DNA from: Saprospiraceae bacterium | Lineage (GTDB): Bacteria > Bacteroidota > Bacteroidia > Chitinophagales > Saprospiraceae | Length of the DNA: 46,364 bases | Reading direction: 5' to 3' | NCBI GenBank assembly: GCA_029212405.1 | Contig: JARGNR010000025.1 | Span: 24,277 to 70,640, forward strand | Part shown: positions 37,201 through 46,008 of the stretch, piece by piece | Position numbering within the stretch: the first letter of the stretch is position 1 | How the letters are laid out: each line of letters starts with the position of its first letter | Notes under the pieces: generated by a model | The model's database searches: none | The model's input: the letters and a program-made list of their open reading frames with translations, nothing else | Told to the model about the DNA's origin: nothing | Made by a program: the position numbers and the translations under genes

Positions 37201-37492
37201 TAGAATAAGATGCTTGGCTATCAAATATAGGTGTATAGGTTGTACCCGCATTAACAGTCTTCCAAACACCACCAGAAGCCACGGCAACATAATATTCAAA
37301 AGGATTTTTAGGATTCACTGCGATATCAGCAATCCTACCTGAAGCGATTGCTGGGCCAACACAACGAAATTTAAGTCCAGAGAGTGAAACTTTCTCCATT
37401 TCAGACTTCTCTTCTTTATCTTTCTGTGCATTGGAAGGAATGATTAAAAAAGATACTAGTAAGACAATTAATAAGGTTTTGATTGAATTCAT
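34208..37492 (-). CDS. Secreted Asp-box (BNR/sortilin-like) beta-propeller protein
   Basis: A 1094-residue exported protein with signal peptide KTLLIVLLVSFLIIPSNAQ. The first ~750 residues contain at least ten Asp-box repeats of the S-x-D-x-G-x-x-W type (for example YKSEDRGKSWKNMG, YKTVDGGENWKLV, HKSIDGGETWTKI, FRTTDGGITWKK, YKSSDKGKTWKSI), forming one or two beta-propellers as in sortilin or xyloglucanase-like proteins. The last ~300 residues include a strand domain (QLLFTITDESGNVVRKLMKG, RMTWDLRYAP) and a helical hairpin. In databases such proteins are often labelled glycosyl hydrolases, but I see no catalytic pair that proves it. No T9SS sorting domain is apparent. It probably acts in the periplasm or at the surface. 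Confidence 0.85.
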   Translation of the reverse strand: MNSIKTLLIVLLVSFLIIPSNAQKDKEEKSEMEKVSLSGLKFRCVGPAIASGRIADIAVNPKNPFEYYVAVASGGVWKTVNAGTTYTPIFDSQASYSIGCVTIDPSNHNTIWVGSGENNNQRSVAYGDGVYKSEDRGKSWKNMGLKSSEHIGKIIVDPSNSDIVYVAAMGPLWSEGGERGVYKTVDGGENWKLVLEIDKHTGVSDLIMDPRNPSVLYAAAQQRRRHVFTYVGGGPGSGMHKSIDGGETWTKINSGLPANMGRIGLAISPADNDYIYAVVEAAEGKGGTFRTTDGGITWKKRGSYTSSGNYYQEIYCDLTDRNKLYAMNTWMQKSTDGGKTFQNVGEDTKHVDNHCMWIDPMNGDHWLVGCDGGLYETFDAAKTWDFKPNLPVTQFYKVAVDNDAPFYNIYGGTQDNSSMGGPSRTITSHGITNSDWFFTHGGDGFESQVDPKNPNIVYAQSQYGVLVRFDKLSGEEVGIQPKERKNENAYRWNWDAPLAVSPHKDGRLYFAANKVFRSDDYGNSWEVISEDLTRQIDRNTLKVMGRVQSMDAVMKNSSTSPYGTIVAFSESTLDPNFLVIGTDDGLIQITNDGGTTWTKVERFSGVPENTYVNSVYCSQHDASVIYAAFNNHKKGDFKPYIYKSSDKGKTWKSISNNLPERGSVYAIEEDHVDPNLIFTGTEFGVFFSNDSGMNWKQLKAGVPTIAVRDLAIQKRENDLVLGTFGRGFYVLDDYSALRSINNESLEGEAMLFSVRDPLAFEQSTPLGLPGKAMSGDSYYSAEDLGPVAMITYYVKEKVKTLKDSRKKREKEAIKENEDTPFLSYEELKSEREQLKPQLLFTITDESGNVVRKLMKGYSAGVQRMTWDLRYAPKDPINLRKPAFYNPWAGKAEGSLVQPGKYMIQMTKYVDGVFTDLGSPQEFEVKLLNERVMPAQDPIAKTKFQREVDELNRSISGAGRLIGEMRNKVRHMKEAIKMVELPMPELMNEIVTIENEIRAASVLLNGDPIKGKLDIGAPPTPAGRLGWIVYEQKHSTSDPTETHKNSLAIAKEEFVPIMDTLTAIATVMIPQLEEKLEGADAPYTPGRAIKMMRGH

Positions 37493-37636
37493 TCTTGTAT
37501 GGTTGGGTTTAGTAAAAAAATGATGCTAAACATAAGAAAATGTTTACACTTTTTATTCCAATAGCTTATGAAAGGATGCATGGTGTATACATCAGTGTAC
37601 CATTTTCTGAATCACGAATATACCAAAAAATGATTC

Positions 37637-39139
37637 CTATCTTTTCAGAATGGATTTTACCTTCTCCAGAGATTGCCAAAATAGTGTTGTGATATCCTCA
37701 CTAATCTTAAAATATATAAGAGCGGCCATAAAGAAAAATGCAATCACGATGGACCGTAATACGATATTCAGAAGAATAAATTGGGTAGGGACGACCAATA
37801 ACCCCATTCCATAAACGGCAAGGCCGATCAAAAGTACTTGAATACTTTTTACTGTAAAAGGATGCATTCCCATTTTGTAATAGACATAGACAGACTTACT
37901 AACATTAAAAATCATCAAAGAAGTGGCTGTAGCCAGTGCTGCCCCATTTAGTTCATATAAAGGGATAAAAATATAGTTACTAATTACATTCAATCCAGCT
38001 AAGATTAGAGCGGCATAAAAGTTAAATCTGAAAAATTTAGAATATCGAATAATGGTATCATTGGTTCCAGTAGCCAAGTCAAAGATTTTTCCAATCCCTA
38101 AAATGAGGATGACATATTTTCCAATAGCATATCGTTCTCCATTGGGCATCAATGCAAAAATATCATCTATTGAACTCCATATGCCAATCAGACACAACAA
38201 GCCAAAACTTAATAATATGATAGATGACTTTGTGTAGATGGTTCTAATATTGGCCAGGTCATTTTCCTTCCATGATTGAGCAATTACGGGACTAGAAATA
38301 TTGACTATAGCCTTGGCAGGTACATTAATCACACTGGCAATGATCATTGCAATTGAATATACTCCAACAGCTTTGAGATCGTCCGTAGCCAAAATAGCCA
38401 ACATAAATACATCAATACGAGTTGCCATTATACTCCCAAGACTTCCTAATATTCCATACAAGGAATACACACTCATTTCCTTAATGATGGGTTTCTTCAA
38501 AAAGCTCCAATTCGGTTTGAAATGCCATTCTTTGAGATAGATAATATATGCAAACAAGCAGATAACAATCAATCCATTTACAGCCAACCAAATCAATACC
38601 CCTTGATAGATGGTCAAAAATTCAAAGTATAATAGGACGGCAATAACTGGAAGGCCAACCTTTAAGAAGAGTTCATTAAATACACTTGGCAATAGCACTT
38701 TCTTAAAGTTGAGAATGTATTGAGTAGTTATTGTTCTGAGTACTACAAACCCTGCCATGGGGACCACATAAAACCAGTACTCTTGAATATATAAAGATTT
38801 CGAAGCAAAAAAACCATCTATAAATGGTTGGAGGCAAATCGAAATAGCAAGGAAAATAATGTACCCAATAATGACCCCAGACAGCAAAAGAAAAAGCAAA
38901 CCATTATGCCCGTTGAGTGGACTCTTAAATGTTGGAAACATTCTTATGGATAGATTATGAATACCCAACGTAATAAAAGGATAAATTAATGTCGCTGTCT
39001 CTAGTAAAAATCGAAATAAACCCAACTCTTCTTCAGTAAAAAACTTAGGATAAAAGTACATGGTATTGACCAGGCCGATCAATACCCCAACATACGTGAC
39101 AGCGCTTTGCTTTATTCCTTCTTTTTTAATTACGCCCAT
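37637..39139 (-). CDS. Polysaccharide flippase (Wzx/MVF-type membrane protein)
   Basis: A 500-residue polytopic protein with about 12-14 hydrophobic segments, of the oligosaccharidyl-lipid flippase group in the MOP superfamily. The N-terminal pattern GVIKKEGIKQSAVTYVGVLIGLVNTMYFYPKFFTEEELGLFRF is the usual start of Bacteroidota O-antigen or exopolysaccharide flippases, followed by an FxxLGIHNLSIRMFP segment. It should move lipid-linked glycan units across the inner membrane. It lies 108 bases after the YfhO-family gene on the same strand and near a glycosyltransferase and heptose genes, so the area is devoted to surface glycans. Confidence 0.88.
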   Translation of the reverse strand: MGVIKKEGIKQSAVTYVGVLIGLVNTMYFYPKFFTEEELGLFRFLLETATLIYPFITLGIHNLSIRMFPTFKSPLNGHNGLLFLLLSGVIIGYIIFLAISICLQPFIDGFFASKSLYIQEYWFYVVPMAGFVVLRTITTQYILNFKKVLLPSVFNELFLKVGLPVIAVLLYFEFLTIYQGVLIWLAVNGLIVICLFAYIIYLKEWHFKPNWSFLKKPIIKEMSVYSLYGILGSLGSIMATRIDVFMLAILATDDLKAVGVYSIAMIIASVINVPAKAIVNISSPVIAQSWKENDLANIRTIYTKSSIILLSFGLLCLIGIWSSIDDIFALMPNGERYAIGKYVILILGIGKIFDLATGTNDTIIRYSKFFRFNFYAALILAGLNVISNYIFIPLYELNGAALATATSLMIFNVSKSVYVYYKMGMHPFTVKSIQVLLIGLAVYGMGLLVVPTQFILLNIVLRSIVIAFFFMAALIYFKISEDITTLFWQSLEKVKSILKR

Positions 39140-39247
39140 ACCTATTTATCCATGCGAAATCATTTTGGATGGCAAATCTTTTACAATCTAACGAGGTTAA
39201 ATCATAATTTAAGATATGTACTATCTCTTTTCTTCCCTCAAAACGAA

Positions 39248-41698
39248 TTACGCGTCCGACTTTGATTCGACATCAAGTGTCTCTTTATTCTTGAAGTAGT
39301 AGCCTATAGCACCAACTGCCAATACCAAAATAAGTAGAGAAGAAATCAAAGAAACCCATCCCATTGGTGCAGTAGGTTTAAATTCAAAAACGATTTCATG
39401 ATCTCCTTTCGGCACAGAAAGTCCTCTCAGTAGATAGTTTGCTCTAAAATGTTCCACTTCTTGACCATCAATTGTAGCTACCCATCCTTTATTCGGACCA
39501 TACCAAACTTCTGAAAAGATCGCAACTTGGTCACTTGAAGAAGAAGAGGAATAGGTCAACTTATTCGGTTTATAATCCACCAACTCAATTTGTCCAATAC
39601 CATTCCCTGCTGCAATAGTTTGATCAGCAAATTCACTTTTTAATACAATAGCTGTTGAATCTACACCGAATGTGCTTAATGCATCAATTTCTTCTTGCGG
39701 AGTAGTCACCGTTTGAATTGAGCGCACAAACCAAGCATTCCCATATGCATTTGGATTAGGAGATAGTTTGCCATCTTGAGTAATAATGTACTTCGTATTC
39801 AACATATTCAATACGTTGAAGTTGCCCCTACTAATGTATTGCATAATCACATCTTGATATCGTTGCAATTTAGCTGGATCATATCCTCCAATCTGATGGT
39901 GGTGATACGAAGGTTTAGCATCATTAAACGTATTGACAGAAAGGTCAAACACCCTATAAAATCCTTTTCCTTTTGGTTCATTTTTAAAAATCAATTGATC
40001 ATTTTGCGTCGGAGCAAACTGTGCTTGGTAATTAGATTTTTTCAAATAATCTTGGGATTTCACATAACGACTGTCTATTTGAAAAACATCCACAAATGCA
40101 AACAAACCAAGTCCCAATAAAACCAAATACATGTTTTTAATCTTCTGGGTAAGGTAGGCCCATAATACACCACCAGTCAGCAATACAAACAACAATGATC
40201 GGAGACTATCTGATTTTTGCATGCTTGATCGTGCATCTCTCAATATATTCTGTACCTGAACATCATATTGAAGTTCATTAGGTTTCAAAAAGTCAAATAA
40301 ACTGCTCCCCGCCAGTGCAAAGAAAAGCGACAATCCCCCCAATATCCCAATACTGTAGTACAAGGGTTTGACATATTGTTTTTTATCCTCACTATTGAAT
40401 ACCTTATTTAATCCAAGGCAAGCAGAAATGACCAAGAAAACGGGTGCGATCATCAATGCAGAATTCGGTGATCTGAACTTATTGAATAATGGCATGTGAT
40501 CAAATAAAGGTCGGTTGAGCCATGATGCATTGTTTCCCATTGATAAAAAGGCCAAAATTGCAACTGCCCCTATCATCGACCATCTCATTTTAGGCCCGAC
40601 AACAAATAAGGAAAACAAGAATAAAAATATAAAGGTTATTCCCATATAAGTAGGACCAGCCGTGGATTCCAATCCACCCCAATATCCGGGTACCCGCATT
40701 ATTTTTTTCCGATCAGGTGTAACTCCAATTTTTCTCATGAGTTTTCCTGCTGTAGAATTTGCTTTAATTCTTTCTCCAGATGATCCGCCACTAAATCTAG
40801 GAATCATAGTAGCCACCACATCGTTGGCTCCGTTGCTCCACCTCATTGCGTAGTCCCAATCTAGTCCTACTATTTCTTCACTATTTTGTTCTTCTGCCCC
40901 TTCATTATTCTCTAGTATGGACGTGCCCCTCATGGTGTCTACTGCAAAAGCCTTCGTCGAATACAATTGGCTAAAATTAGACAACCCAGCCAGCGCAGCA
41001 GCTGCTATCGCAATCCCAGTACCCTTTGCAAAACTTGAAAATTGTTTATCTTTTATGCTGTACACTAAATAGACCAAGCCAATAATGACTAAAGCAAAAA
41101 GGAGATAGTACACCATTTGAATATGGTTGTATAATATGGCTAAAGAAGTACTTACGGCAATCGCTGCAGCTCCTTTCAAAAAATCGCCTTTAAAACATAA
41201 CAATGCTCCACTTATTATGAGAGGAAAGAAACTCATCACATGCACTTTGGTATTGTGTCCAGCTTGAAATAAGACAACATGACTTGTGTTGAGACTAAAT
41301 ATCAACGAGCCGATTAATGCCAGCCAGGGATTTATTCCTAGAAAACACAGTGCAAGAAAGCAAATTAGGCCTGCTTGAAAAAAGACACCAATGGGATTGT
41401 CAATATAGAGTTTCCATGCACTCTTAAATTTCCCAAGTACATTTTGATCCCTTCCTAACAACATTAAATTCTCAGGCATTCCAGAAAACAATGCTGGATT
41501 CCATAGACACCATTCTCCTGTTACTTCCTCATAATCTTTTACTTCTTTTGTCTTAGCGATATAAGATACCATATCCCCACTTGGATATTTCTTCCCTGCT
41601 AATTGAGGAGAGAATACAAACATATTGACCAACAGTAAAATGACAATTGAAATTACATATGGAATACTCTTTTTCAGAATACCTTTCAAATTATTCAT
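39248..41698 (-). CDS. YfhO family membrane protein
   Basis: An 816-residue protein with about a dozen transmembrane segments in the first ~560 residues, two near the C-terminus, and a soluble ~200-residue domain between. The N-terminal YPSGDMVSYIAKTKEVKDYEEVTGEWCLWNPALFSGMPENLML and later NTKYIITQDGK, WVATIDGQEVEHFRANYLLRGLSVPKGDHEIVFEFKP are typical YfhO family marks. Such proteins resemble GT-C-type glycosyltransferases; Bacillus YfhO glycosylates lipoteichoic acid. Here the glycan target is unknown. The ATG at 41698 directly precedes the first membrane helix. Confidence 0.9.
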   Translation of the reverse strand: MNNLKGILKKSIPYVISIVILLLVNMFVFSPQLAGKKYPSGDMVSYIAKTKEVKDYEEVTGEWCLWNPALFSGMPENLMLLGRDQNVLGKFKSAWKLYIDNPIGVFFQAGLICFLALCFLGINPWLALIGSLIFSLNTSHVVLFQAGHNTKVHVMSFFPLIISGALLCFKGDFLKGAAAIAVSTSLAILYNHIQMVYYLLFALVIIGLVYLVYSIKDKQFSSFAKGTGIAIAAAALAGLSNFSQLYSTKAFAVDTMRGTSILENNEGAEEQNSEEIVGLDWDYAMRWSNGANDVVATMIPRFSGGSSGERIKANSTAGKLMRKIGVTPDRKKIMRVPGYWGGLESTAGPTYMGITFIFLFLFSLFVVGPKMRWSMIGAVAILAFLSMGNNASWLNRPLFDHMPLFNKFRSPNSALMIAPVFLVISACLGLNKVFNSEDKKQYVKPLYYSIGILGGLSLFFALAGSSLFDFLKPNELQYDVQVQNILRDARSSMQKSDSLRSLLFVLLTGGVLWAYLTQKIKNMYLVLLGLGLFAFVDVFQIDSRYVKSQDYLKKSNYQAQFAPTQNDQLIFKNEPKGKGFYRVFDLSVNTFNDAKPSYHHHQIGGYDPAKLQRYQDVIMQYISRGNFNVLNMLNTKYIITQDGKLSPNPNAYGNAWFVRSIQTVTTPQEEIDALSTFGVDSTAIVLKSEFADQTIAAGNGIGQIELVDYKPNKLTYSSSSSSDQVAIFSEVWYGPNKGWVATIDGQEVEHFRANYLLRGLSVPKGDHEIVFEFKPTAPMGWVSLISSLLILVLAVGAIGYYFKNKETLDVESKSDA

Positions 41699-41971
41699 GT
41701 ATGAAATATTAAATGTATTAATAACGAAGCACTAAGATATAAGATTAATAATTTATATGACATATGAGCGAATAAGAATTAAAGAACAATTTCTTTCATT
41801 ACTTTATCCACTAAAAAGATTTGTGAACTTAGATCTTTGGATAAAAATTAATAATTTTGACACCGATTTCAACTATTCAACAATTTCTTTCAAACTAAAT
41901 AATATTGCCTTTATGGTGACCGTTCTCATTGATTTTCATTTAACTAGACCTATCTCACAAGAAAAGATACA

Positions 41972-43099
41972 ATGAAAATAGCAATTATTGGCCCGTCCTA
42001 CCCGTATCGAGGAGGTATCGCTACCTACAATGAAAGAATGGCTCTGGAATTCCAAGAAAAAGGGCATGAGGTGACCATATTTACGTTTTCTCTTCAATAT
42101 CCCAATTTTTTATTTCCTGGGAAAACCCAATATTCTACAAATAGCCAAGCGCCAAATGTAAAGATTGTACGAGCGATCAACTCTGTTAACCCTTTCAATT
42201 GGATTACTGTTGGAAATCGAATTAAAAGAGAAAAACCAGATCTCGTTATCGTCCGTTTTTGGCTTCCTTTTATGGGGCCATGTTTTGGAACGATTTTAAG
42301 GCGAATAAAAAGTAATGGACACACCAAGGTATTAGCGCTTGTTGACAATATGATTCCTCACGAATCGCGCATCGGAGACACTATTTTCACCAAGTATTTT
42401 ATTGGTCCAATCGATGGATATGTTGCCATGTCGAAAACTGTCCTAAAAGATATAGAATCATTTGATAATCAAAAGTTTAAAATATTAACTCCACACCCGC
42501 TATTCGATAATTTTGGGGAAACTATAACCAGAGAAGATGCCATTAAAGCATTAGGACTAGACCCGAACTATCGATATATGTTATTTTTTGGATTTATTCG
42601 CAAATACAAAGGTCTGGATCTTTTATTGCAAGCGTTTGCCGACCAAAGATTTAGAGGTAAAAACATTAAATTGATTGTTGCGGGAGAATATTATGTAGAT
42701 AAAGCCCTGTATGCCGATCTGATTAAAAAAAGCAACTTGGAAAATTCAGTTGTTCAATTTGAGCGATTTATTAAAGATTCTGAGGTAAAAAACTTCTTCT
42801 GTGCTTCTGATTTAATCGTTCAACCTTATCGTTCTGCTACACAAAGCGGGGTAACACAGATCGCCTACCATTTTAATAAACCTATGGTGGTGACCAATGT
42901 GGGAGGTTTACCAGAATTATGTCCTCATGAAAAAGTGGGATATATAACCACTACAGAACCCAACGACATAGGCGATGCCATTCTGAGATTCTTTGAGGGA
43001 GATAAAAACAAATTTGAGGCTAACATTCTAGAAGAAAAGAAAAAATACTCTTGGGATATTTTGATTCAAAATATTCTGAAGGCTGCTGACAATAGTTAA
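41972..43099 (+). CDS. Glycosyltransferase family 4 (GT-B fold)
   Basis: A 375-residue cytoplasmic glycosyltransferase. The N-terminus KIAIIGPSYPYRGGIATYNERMALEFQEKGHEV is the acceptor-binding half of a GT-B enzyme with the glycine-rich loop. In the C-terminal half MLFFGFIRKYKGLDLLLQAF begins the nucleotide-sugar domain, and VQPYRSATQSGVTQIAYHFNKPMVVTNVGGLPEL covers the E-x7-E-like donor site, with the first acidic residue replaced by the PYRSA sequence. The donor and acceptor are unknown. It is divergent from the YfhO gene and upstream of gmhA and a gmhB-like gene, which suggests a role in LPS or exopolysaccharide assembly. Confidence 0.88.
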   Translation: MKIAIIGPSYPYRGGIATYNERMALEFQEKGHEVTIFTFSLQYPNFLFPGKTQYSTNSQAPNVKIVRAINSVNPFNWITVGNRIKREKPDLVIVRFWLPFMGPCFGTILRRIKSNGHTKVLALVDNMIPHESRIGDTIFTKYFIGPIDGYVAMSKTVLKDIESFDNQKFKILTPHPLFDNFGETITREDAIKALGLDPNYRYMLFFGFIRKYKGLDLLLQAFADQRFRGKNIKLIVAGEYYVDKALYADLIKKSNLENSVVQFERFIKDSEVKNFFCASDLIVQPYRSATQSGVTQIAYHFNKPMVVTNVGGLPELCPHEKVGYITTTEPNDIGDAILRFFEGDKNKFEANILEEKKKYSWDILIQNILKAADNS

Positions 43100-43255
43100 C
43101 CGTAATAGATAGTTTACTTTAAATGTTGGTCAAACCGATAGAAACAATTGAAAATTTCGTAGAATCTAGTACATTCGTATCGTCGTCTAGTTCGTTCTCT
43201 TTAGCGTGCCAGTGCACATTGGAATATAGAACAACCGAATCAGTATAGTAATAGC

Positions 43256-43843
43256 ATGGATAATTCAACAATCATAAAAAACAACTTTCAAGAATCAATT
43301 CGTTTGAAACGGACACTTTTGGAAGATGAGCGCATGATTAGCGCAATTCATGCTGGTGCAGGTCTGTTGATACAAGCATTTAAATCAGATGGTAAAGTAT
43401 TGTTTTGTGGCAATGGTGGGAGTGCCGCAGATGCCCAACACCTTTCAGCAGAATTATCAGGAAAATACTATTTAGATAGACCTCCTTTACAAGCTGAGGC
43501 GTTGCATGTAAATACTTCTTTTTTGACTGCTGTTGCCAATGATTATTCATTTGATGAAACTTATGCTAGGTTGGTTACTGGTTCTGCACGCTTGGGAGAT
43601 GTTGTAATTGGTCTTTCTACATCTGGGAATTCTAAAAACATTGTCAATGCTTTAAAGGAAGCCAAAAAAATCGGCTGTACTACTATTGGTTTGACAGGTA
43701 AAGGAGGAGGGGAACTGGCAGCCTTTTGTGATCTATGGATTGCTATTCCTTCTGAAAATACACCTAGAATCCAAGAATGCCACATGATAATTGGTCACAC
43801 CATTTGTGAAATCGTCGAAAAAGAGTTGTTTTCCAACCAATGA
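43256..43843 (+). CDS. gmhA: Phosphoheptose isomerase (SIS domain)
   Basis: Converts sedoheptulose 7-phosphate to D-glycero-D-manno-heptose 7-phosphate, the first step to LPS-type heptose. The 195-residue length is normal. The SIS motifs are LFCGNGGSAADAQHLSAEL and VIGLSTSGNSKNIVNAL. The zinc ligands His62, Glu66, Gln173 and His181 are all present and match the E. coli GmhA set shifted by one. It is 48 bases ahead of a GmhB-like phosphatase gene, as expected for this pathway. Confidence 0.93.
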   Translation: MDNSTIIKNNFQESIRLKRTLLEDERMISAIHAGAGLLIQAFKSDGKVLFCGNGGSAADAQHLSAELSGKYYLDRPPLQAEALHVNTSFLTAVANDYSFDETYARLVTGSARLGDVVIGLSTSGNSKNIVNALKEAKKIGCTTIGLTGKGGGELAAFCDLWIAIPSENTPRIQECHMIIGHTICEIVEKELFSNQ

Positions 43844-43890
43844 AACCGATGTCATCATTCTTCCGTTCTATAATTTGAATATACGAGCTC

Positions 43891-44427
43891 ATGGATTTCA
43901 TTTCTAACATAAATAGTGACTGGTCCCTCTTTTTGGATAGAGATGGAGTAATCAATAAAAAACTGGAGAACGACTATGTAAAGAATCTAGAAGAACTAGA
44001 ACTTATCTCTGGATCGATTGAAGCTATTGCAGCGTTGTCTTCCATATTTAGTAGAATCTTTATTGTAACCAATCAGCAAGGAATAGGCAAGCAATTGATG
44101 ACCAAAGAAGACCTGAACATCATCCACAACGCGATAGATGTCAAGGTGATTGAAGCTGGCGGTAGAATAGATGCATTTTATTTTGCACCACAATTAGAAA
44201 AAGAGAATTCTCCTATGAGAAAACCCAATATTGGAATGGCACTTGCAGCAAAAAAAGAATTTCCAGAAGTGAATTTTTCAACGTCTATCATGGTAGGTGA
44301 CGCTGAAAGTGACATGAAATTTGGTGAAAATGCAGGAATGAATACGGTACGAATCGCTAAATCTAAAATTAGCAAACATATTACAGTACCTTCTCTCATT
44401 GATTTTGCCAACCTTTTCAGCTCCTGA
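43891..44427 (+). CDS. GmhB-like HAD-IIIA phosphatase (heptose bisphosphate type), no zinc loop
   Basis: A 178-residue HAD-superfamily phosphatase, next to gmhA, so it probably removes the 7-phosphate of heptose 1,7-bisphosphate. The HAD motifs are FLDRDGVIN (Asp16 nucleophile, Asp18), IVTNQQGIG and MVGDAESDMKFGENAG. In typical GmhB a zinc site is formed by a loop with three Cys and one His before the RKP motif. Here the same region reads FYFAPQLEKENSPMRKPNIGM and contains no Cys or His, so the zinc loop is lost while RKP is kept. It is short but complete. A related histidinol-phosphatase-like activity is possible. Confidence 0.82.
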   Translation: MDFISNINSDWSLFLDRDGVINKKLENDYVKNLEELELISGSIEAIAALSSIFSRIFIVTNQQGIGKQLMTKEDLNIIHNAIDVKVIEAGGRIDAFYFAPQLEKENSPMRKPNIGMALAAKKEFPEVNFSTSIMVGDAESDMKFGENAGMNTVRIAKSKISKHITVPSLIDFANLFSS

Positions 44428-44526
44428 TCCTTTCTCAGTAATTTTCTTCTATTATTCCCAACCTTTTTATTATCCTTTCCTGTCTTTACAAATACAAACT
44501 GACATTGCACAAAATAAATCACTAAA

Positions 44527-44946
44527 ATGAAATACGTTATAATTCTATTTTCGCTTTGCATTATTTCACTTTCAGCCTGTTCTGATAATGAAGAAACCTC
44601 CAAATATGGTGAAGAGTTTGTTATACGTCTAGATGAGACAGTCACGTTCTCCGATGGAAATTCTATGAAGGTTACGGAAATTCGAGATGAGTTTTGTTGC
44701 TGTTTATGTCTTTGTGTTTGGGAAGGTCAATTGGTCATAGAAGTAGAGACCACAAATGCATCTGGAGAAATAGAAAATAAGTCTTTTGGCAGCGCACCCA
44801 ACCAACTAGGTAGAGATATTTTTGATGATTATGTGGTCAGCTCAATCAACTATCTGTATGATAATGAACCCGACTCTCTACCGCTATGTGAAGGAGAGTT
44901 TGACCCAAATAAAGTGGAGTTGATCATGGTAATTTCTAAAAAATAA
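44527..44946 (+). CDS. Lipoprotein with Cys cluster, paralog 1 of 3
   Basis: A 139-residue lipoprotein I cannot name. Its lipobox is SLSAC with Cys18. A central cluster, DEFCCCLCLCVWEG (Cys57, 58, 59, 61, 63), sits where many small bacterial lipoproteins have a DSRCP-x-x-x-x-CxWxG motif; CVWEG is shared with that family. A last Cys lies in LPLCEGEFD. It has about 65-70% similarity to the next gene, at both protein and DNA level, so the duplication is recent. The function is unknown; the Cys cluster could bind metal or form disulfides. Confidence 0.78.
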   Translation: MKYVIILFSLCIISLSACSDNEETSKYGEEFVIRLDETVTFSDGNSMKVTEIRDEFCCCLCLCVWEGQLVIEVETTNASGEIENKSFGSAPNQLGRDIFDDYVVSSINYLYDNEPDSLPLCEGEFDPNKVELIMVISKK

Positions 44947-44951
44947 AAAGC

Positions 44952-45374
44952 ATGAAATATTCCAATTTAGCTTGGTTTGCCATTGTCCTATTAACTTTCA
45001 TTTCTTGTACTGATAAAGATGGGAGTGCTCAATATGCCGAAGAATTCTCTATAAAGTTAAATGAGACGATAACATTCAATGATGGTAACGCTATAAAAAT
45101 TACTGATATAAGAGATCAGTTCTGTTGTTGTTTTTGTGATTGCAAGTGGGAAGGAGAATTGGTCATAGAAGTGGAGACCACAAATGCATTAGGTGAAATT
45201 GAAAACAAGACATTTGGTAGTTCTCTTAAGCAAGAAGACAAAGATATTTTTGAGGATTATGTGGTCAGTTCAATAAACTATCTGTATGATAATCAACCGG
45301 ATTCTCTACCGCTATGTGAAGGTGATTTTGATCAAAGTAAAGTGGAGTTAATCTTTATAATATCAAAAAAGTAA
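44952..45374 (+). CDS. Lipoprotein with Cys cluster, paralog 2 of 3
   Basis: A 140-residue lipoprotein, 5 bases after paralog 1. Lipobox LTFISC with Cys19. The cluster is DQFCCCFCDCKWEG (Cys58, 59, 60, 62, 64). Long stretches, such as WEGELVIEVETTNALGEIEN and YVVSSINYLYDNQPDSLPLC, are almost the same in paralog 1. It is surely part of the same transcript. No known catalytic residues. Confidence 0.78.
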   Translation: MKYSNLAWFAIVLLTFISCTDKDGSAQYAEEFSIKLNETITFNDGNAIKITDIRDQFCCCFCDCKWEGELVIEVETTNALGEIENKTFGSSLKQEDKDIFEDYVVSSINYLYDNQPDSLPLCEGDFDQSKVELIFIISKK

Positions 45375-45381
45375 TCTGATT

Positions 45382-45810
45382 GTGAAATGTATCTATTTTA
45401 TATTTTTGGTATTCTTAATAGCTTCCTGCAGTGATGACGAATCAAACACAAATGCATGTGTAGAACAAGCTTATAAAGAGTTATTTACAGTTGCGCTAAA
45501 TGATGAAATCTGTTTCCCAAATGGGTCTTCATTAAAAATTACAAAGATAGAAAGCGCACATTGTCAATGCAACATCTACTGTGATTATGGTGGCGATTTT
45601 ATCATAGGTATTGAAGCCCAAAGCGCAGCGATTGTCATAGAAAACAAGGAGTTTTACACCCGAAAAATTGACTTAAACACATCTATTTTTAAGAATTATG
45701 AAATAAATAACTTTTCAATTAACTACCAAGGAAGTACGGAGATTCCGTTTTGTATTGATGATTTTAATTCGGATGATGTCACACTCAGCTTTTCTGTGAT
45801 TCCAGAATAA
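45382..45810 (+). CDS. Lipoprotein with Cys cluster, paralog 3 of 3 (GTG start)
   Basis: A 142-residue lipoprotein, 7 bases after paralog 2. Lipobox LIASC with Cys16. The signal peptide requires a start at the GTG at 45382; no in-frame ATG precedes the lipobox, so a GTG start is used, which is uncommon among its neighbours. It is diverged: the cluster becomes SAHCQCNIYCDYGG (Cys61, 63, 67), with extra Cys26 and Cys44. The overall order (SLKIT, IENKEF, INYQG, PFCIDDFN, VTLSFSVI) still follows the other two paralogs. Confidence 0.72.
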   Translation: MKCIYFIFLVFLIASCSDDESNTNACVEQAYKELFTVALNDEICFPNGSSLKITKIESAHCQCNIYCDYGGDFIIGIEAQSAAIVIENKEFYTRKIDLNTSIFKNYEINNFSINYQGSTEIPFCIDDFNSDDVTLSFSVIPE

Positions 45811-46008
45811 AAAATATCATAGGATAATCAATTTACAAGTTGTCTGCTTTTTTAAATGTCGTTCAATCAAAACAACTAAAATTATAAATGCCAGATTCGC
45901 CCTCCTCATGATATCATAAACTGTAAGTCTACTATTATTTATATATCACCAAATTAAAAACACTACAAAAAAGCCTGAATTATCATTGCGCAAAAAGAAG
46001 CGTGGCCT

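Noticed and set aside
41757-41975. 72-codon + strand ORF ending with a 4-base overlap of the GT4 gene
   Set aside because: No recognisable motif, and the sequence reads like AT-rich noise. The overlap with the GT4 start is suggestive of coupling but is not enough support.
44178-44645. 155-codon minus-strand ORF overlapping the gmhB-like gene and lipoprotein 1
   Set aside because: Antisense to two genes with clear motifs and lipobox; no features of its own.
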